From positions 6,913,315-6,977,314 of the forward strand of contig CM035351.1 in the NCBI GenBank assembly GCA_020137815.1: a stretch of 64,000 nt of DNA, given 5' to 3'. This document shows positions 61,963 to 64,000 of this stretch, one piece after another; position 1 is the first letter of the stretch; every line of letters starts with the position of its first letter. The notes beneath the pieces are model-generated. The model did not search any database. It was not told the DNA's origin and saw only the letters and a list, made by a program, of their open reading frames with translations. Source of the DNA: Hormiphora californensis (taxonomy: Eukaryota > Ctenophora > Tentaculata > Cydippida > Pleurobrachiidae). The translations under genes and the position numbers were made by a program.

Positions 61963-63192
61963 TCACAACTGTTCATTTGCTCTCCACTGGTTCGGTAGGT
62001 TCACCATCTCCATCTGGCTCCCCCTCACCTCTATCCCAAACTTCTCCTCCGCAAGCCTCTTAATCATTTCCTCCGCTTCCTTGTCCACCACAGCATCAGC
62101 TCTAGATCTTAACTTGCCCTTAATCGCCCGACTCATGGTACTGTTCTTTTGACTATCCTGTGACAGGGCCTGCAGAGCGTTATCCGACCATCGTGTTTCA
62201 AGTCCGTTATGTGTCAAAATATGAGTAATAAACTTATTGGGATTGGCTAACAAAGACTCATAGCTATAGAATGGGAAACCATCTGGTGACCTCATGGTGG
62301 CTTCACGAACAAAAACCTGGGTCCTCACCAGGAATCGTTGAAGTATAAACTTCATGCCTGTGCCAACACCAATTTTCGCATTCTCCTCAAGGACTTCTTT
62401 ACTTATAAAACCAGCTTTTATTAGTTTTTCTTTGATAAGAAATGGCGGTATTTTTTTCGTTTTTATGAAACCAAATGCTAAATAGGATGATACCGCCATC
62501 GGTTTCAATCTCCGATACAGAAACGCCTCTCGTACTCCTGGTAAGACTTTGTGAATCATGGTCACGAGCATGTAGGTACCAAAACTGGGCTTGATAAAGT
62601 ATCTCCTACTGGGGGATTTGGCCAGAAATAGGAGCACCGCTCGGAGCTTCTTCAACGTCACTGGATTTCTTATCACACAGCTTGAGATGTCGAAGAGAGG
62701 TCCAGGTTCTGCTAAAACCTGACAGTGCCCTGTTCTGTAGATCATGTTTGCAACTAAGGTTGATCCACACCGGCCTAAATTGTGAAGAATCCCAATGTTT
62801 GAGCCATCCTCGCTTTCTCTGTTTTGTATCATATCCAACGCAAGGCCCAATGATACCTCTCCCAGTTCAACAGCATGAGCTTTCTTAGCCCTACACAGCC
62901 AGGGAAACGCCCTAACATCGTAGATATCGATGCCAGGGGTGGTTCTTGCGAACACAAAGCTTGTCTTGGTGACACAAAACAGATGTACATCCTCCCGTTT
63001 CAGCCATTCTAAACCCTGTGTCCTAGTGAACTTGCGGAGAAAGAGGGCGGGGTCGTTGGCACCCGTATCCAATGCCGGTGTATCGTAATAGAGGACGTCG
63101 TAGCAGTTGACTAGGTTATGGGGACCATCAGGAGGGGGATATATCAGGTTCAGGATAGCCTGGAGCAGTTTCAGACCGTACGACAGGAACAT
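61963..63192 (-). CDS. Sulfotransferase-like protein
   Basis: An intact single-exon ORF of 409 aa. The segment ILHNLGRCGSTLVANMIYRT (near residues 155-175) has the R-x-GST loop used by sulfotransferases to bind the 5'-phosphosulfate of PAPS. It is followed by CQVLAEPGPLFD and a helical region with GVREAFLYRRLKPMAVSSYL. The N-terminus is hydrophobic and may anchor it in the Golgi or membrane. The acceptor substrate cannot be told. The ATG follows GTGTTTAG by two bases. It lies on the strand opposite TMEM245, probably inside its intron. Confidence 0.65.
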   Translation of the reverse strand: MFLSYGLKLLQAILNLIYPPPDGPHNLVNCYDVLYYDTPALDTGANDPALFLRKFTRTQGLEWLKREDVHLFCVTKTSFVFARTTPGIDIYDVRAFPWLCRAKKAHAVELGEVSLGLALDMIQNRESEDGSNIGILHNLGRCGSTLVANMIYRTGHCQVLAEPGPLFDISSCVIRNPVTLKKLRAVLLFLAKSPSRRYFIKPSFGTYMLVTMIHKVLPGVREAFLYRRLKPMAVSSYLAFGFIKTKKIPPFLIKEKLIKAGFISKEVLEENAKIGVGTGMKFILQRFLVRTQVFVREATMRSPDGFPFYSYESLLANPNKFITHILTHNGLETRWSDNALQALSQDSQKNSTMSRAIKGKLRSRADAVVDKEAEEMIKRLAEEKFGIEVRGSQMEMVNLPNQWRANEQL

Positions 63193-63561
63193 ATCTAAAC
63201 ACGTGGAAAGCTTATAACAATAACTATTGCATATTTATTTCGGGGGAGCGATCGGAATTTAAACGTCGAACATGTCGGAAGAGAAGAAGAAGATAAATTA
63301 ATTTACCGCGTACCCCGAAGAATGCTCGGAGAGGTATAAGGTCATAAAATATTTGGAAGAATCATATAAACTACCGATACAATACAGAATTCCAGTTATA
63401 AAAACAATTCCATATACCGTATATGTCGTATTCTGCAGATACTTCGCAAAATCTTTTGGATTTTTTTGCGAAGTATTCGCAGAGAAACCAAGCTCCCGAA
63501 TATCTTCAGTTTTGCAGATATCTGCAGAATAGACGTCGCCCAGTTGCAGGTGCAAGGGGGT

Positions 63562-63650
<89 letters not shown>

Positions 63651-64000
63651 TAGAAAGAAAGAGAGAGATAAAGAGGAATAGATAAATAAATCGATAGAAG
63701 AGATTGCAGTTCCCCTATTATGGGATGTTGCATGAGCACCTAAGTAACAAGTTATTGAAATTGTCTGAAAAATCGTTCTATCACGGCTAGTGTAGGGGTC
63801 CGTAGGGGTGGCCGCGTCACCACGTTTTCGACTTAGATAATTCTGTGGGATACCACTTACACACGTCACCTTCTAATTGTCAGACAATGGCATTGACAGA
63901 CAATGGCATTTGTTAACGTTTGTTAACTTTTTGTTAATTTTGTTAATAAATCACCTATTTTCTCGATGTTAATATTAACAAAGTTAACAAAATTAACATG
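63193..64000. other. Non-coding end of the window with a (GA)n tract and AT-rich repeats
   Basis: Contains a (GA)n tract at about 63565-63640, a short inverted repeat around 63440-63480 (CGCAAAATCTTTTGGA / TTTTTGCGAAG), and GTTAAC-rich repeats from 63910 to the end. The 26-bp sequence at 63974-63999 is identical to 61707-61732. No gene recognised. Confidence 0.6.

Overview
The window is nuclear DNA of a compact animal genome. Genes are split by short GT-AG introns (mostly 60-600 bp), lie on both strands a few hundred bases apart, and belong to conserved animal families: talin, TSNAX, KMT5A, TTC8/BBS8, RAB21, sideroflexin, TRNT1, HMGCL, DHRS4, TMEM245. Genes for cell adhesion and the cilium, together with a metallopeptidase-like DUF885 gene and a cnidarian/sponge-type sulfotransferase, suggest an early-branching animal, most likely a sponge. 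A glass sponge (Hexactinellida) would fit the compactness and the trans-splicing-like start sites, but this is inference.

Layout. 1-0.8 kb: 5' half of a small secreted PLAT-like gene (minus). 1.5-2.7 kb: an unidentified coding stretch with broken frames. 2.9-10.7 kb, plus strand: TSNAX, MRPL21, TRNT1 and KMT5A, 80-300 bp apart. Three palindromic MITE/foldback elements (999, 169 and 671 bp) sit in the TRNT1 and KMT5A introns. 10.7-13.8 kb: purine-rich low-complexity DNA. 13.8-18.0 kb, minus: a novel single-pass membrane protein and a CCDC28-like protein. 20.7-38.2 kb, plus: a complete 30-exon talin gene, about 2,587 aa. 39.4-54.6 kb, minus: sideroflexin, a large coiled-coil protein (possibly TALPID3), a tandem duplication that made a chimeric truncated gene, a DUF885 metallopeptidase-like gene, and TTC8. 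55.3-61.3 kb, plus: DHRS4, HMGCL (70 bp apart), RAB21 and the N-terminal part of TMEM245. 61.9-63.2 kb, minus: a sulfotransferase-like gene.

Three patterns run through the window. (1) Four conserved genes (KMT5A, TTC8, DHRS4, HMGCL) each need extra bases skipped to restore the family's reading frame. All seven placed sites are +1, while nearly 8 kb of talin coding sequence and several other genes are intact. This is either real +1 frameshifting or locally unpolished assembly. (2) Tandem duplications repeatedly straddle splice junctions, so introns carry decoy donors or acceptors; the extreme case is a 1.2 kb minisatellite in sideroflexin. (3) Almost every start codon lies 0-30 nt after a splice-acceptor-like AG, and same-strand genes are tightly spaced, which suggests spliced-leader trans-splicing and operon-like clusters.
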